Position numbers and translations under genes: made by a program. From the NCBI RefSeq assembly GCF_024642085.1, contig NZ_JAHEBV010000020.1:1-43708 (forward strand): 43,708 nucleotides of DNA, read 5' to 3'. Source of the stretch: Novosphingobium sp. (GTDB taxonomy: Bacteria > Pseudomonadota > Alphaproteobacteria > Sphingomonadales > Sphingomonadaceae). This document shows positions 43,647-43,708 of the stretch, piece by piece. Position 1 is the stretch's first letter. The number at the start of each line of letters is the position of its first letter. Below the pieces are notes generated by a model. The model worked only from the letters and a program-made list of their open reading frames with translations, was not told where the DNA came from and made no database searches.

Positions 43647-43708
43647 TTAGGCGGCTTTCCGCCAGACCGGGAACTGTACCAGCCGGCCCGAAGCAGCCAG
43701 CAGCGCAT
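43647..43708 (-). CDS. Possible 3' end of a leftward gene, cut by the window edge
   Basis: Reading leftward from the window edge, one frame gives ALLAASGRLVQFPVWRKAA and a TAA at 43647-43649. It is the only sense-like frame, but nineteen residues are too few to identify a protein. If real, it is the gene upstream of infC. Confidence 0.3.
   Translation of the reverse strand, partial: ALLAASGRLVQFPVWRKAA

Noticed and set aside
43650..43663. GGCGG-CTTT-CCGCC hairpin upstream of infC as a terminator
   Set aside because: Only five base pairs, lying within the possible coding end of the upstream gene and without a T-run.

Overview
The window looks like chromosome from an alphaproteobacterium, most likely order Sphingomonadales (Novosphingobium/Sphingomonas/Erythrobacter-like). 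It is GC-rich and densely packed. It carries a hisB-hisH-hisA-hisF-hisE-HIT operon, a ybgC-tolQ-tolR-tolA-tolB-pal operon, an alpha-type SspB, several small proteins of a kind I associate with sphingomonads, and a large acyl-CoA dehydrogenase/SDR/Zn-alcohol dehydrogenase catabolic block. I see no tRNA or rRNA gene, CRISPR array, insertion sequence, integrase or phage gene.

Layout. (1) 78-2127: a subtilisin-like protease with no signal peptide and a Cys-Gly-rich tail, followed by a small protein that resembles the protease's own prodomain. (2) 2198-4191: a TPP riboswitch and thiC. (3) 4504-13860: small lipoproteins, secreted and membrane proteins of mostly unknown role, a GFA/CENP-V zinc protein, a PfkB-type sugar-phosphate kinase, a PhnA-like protein, a TauE/SafE transporter, a Tat-exported lysozyme-like protein and an M19 dipeptidase. 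(4) 13904-15185: a small ion channel and dapD. (5) 15349-17748: a large S8 protease-autotransporter with a lipobox. (6) 17745-28122: two divergent catabolic operons. The leftward one encodes an SDR, a GPH-type MFS symporter, an ACAD10/11-type acyl-CoA dehydrogenase, a Zn alcohol dehydrogenase and an APH-fold kinase. The rightward one encodes a tandem acyl-CoA dehydrogenase pair, an SDR and an SMP-30-type lactonase. (7) 28190-30637: a lipoprotein hydrolase, gmk, a small conserved protein and sspB. (8) 30741-34141: his operon. (9) 34238-38531: tol-pal operon. (10) 38583-43580: a J-domain protein, small proteins, a PaaI-like thioesterase, a Cys/Met PLP enzyme behind a structured leader, an MHS-type MFS transporter and infC. 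The last bases hold the possible 3' end of another leftward gene.

How the genes fit together. The kinase and the ACAD of the leftward catabolic operon match the two halves of the vertebrate ACAD10/ACAD11 fusion proteins. Together with the lactonase and the oxidoreductases, this suggests a lactone or 4-hydroxy-acid degradation locus, though no acyl-CoA ligase is visible. The most novel candidates are the cysteine-tailed subtilase with its stand-alone prodomain-like partner, the split ACAD10/11 locus, the structured leader of the PLP enzyme, the AUA start of infC and a composite palindromic intergenic repeat. All functional statements come from reading motifs; no database search was possible.
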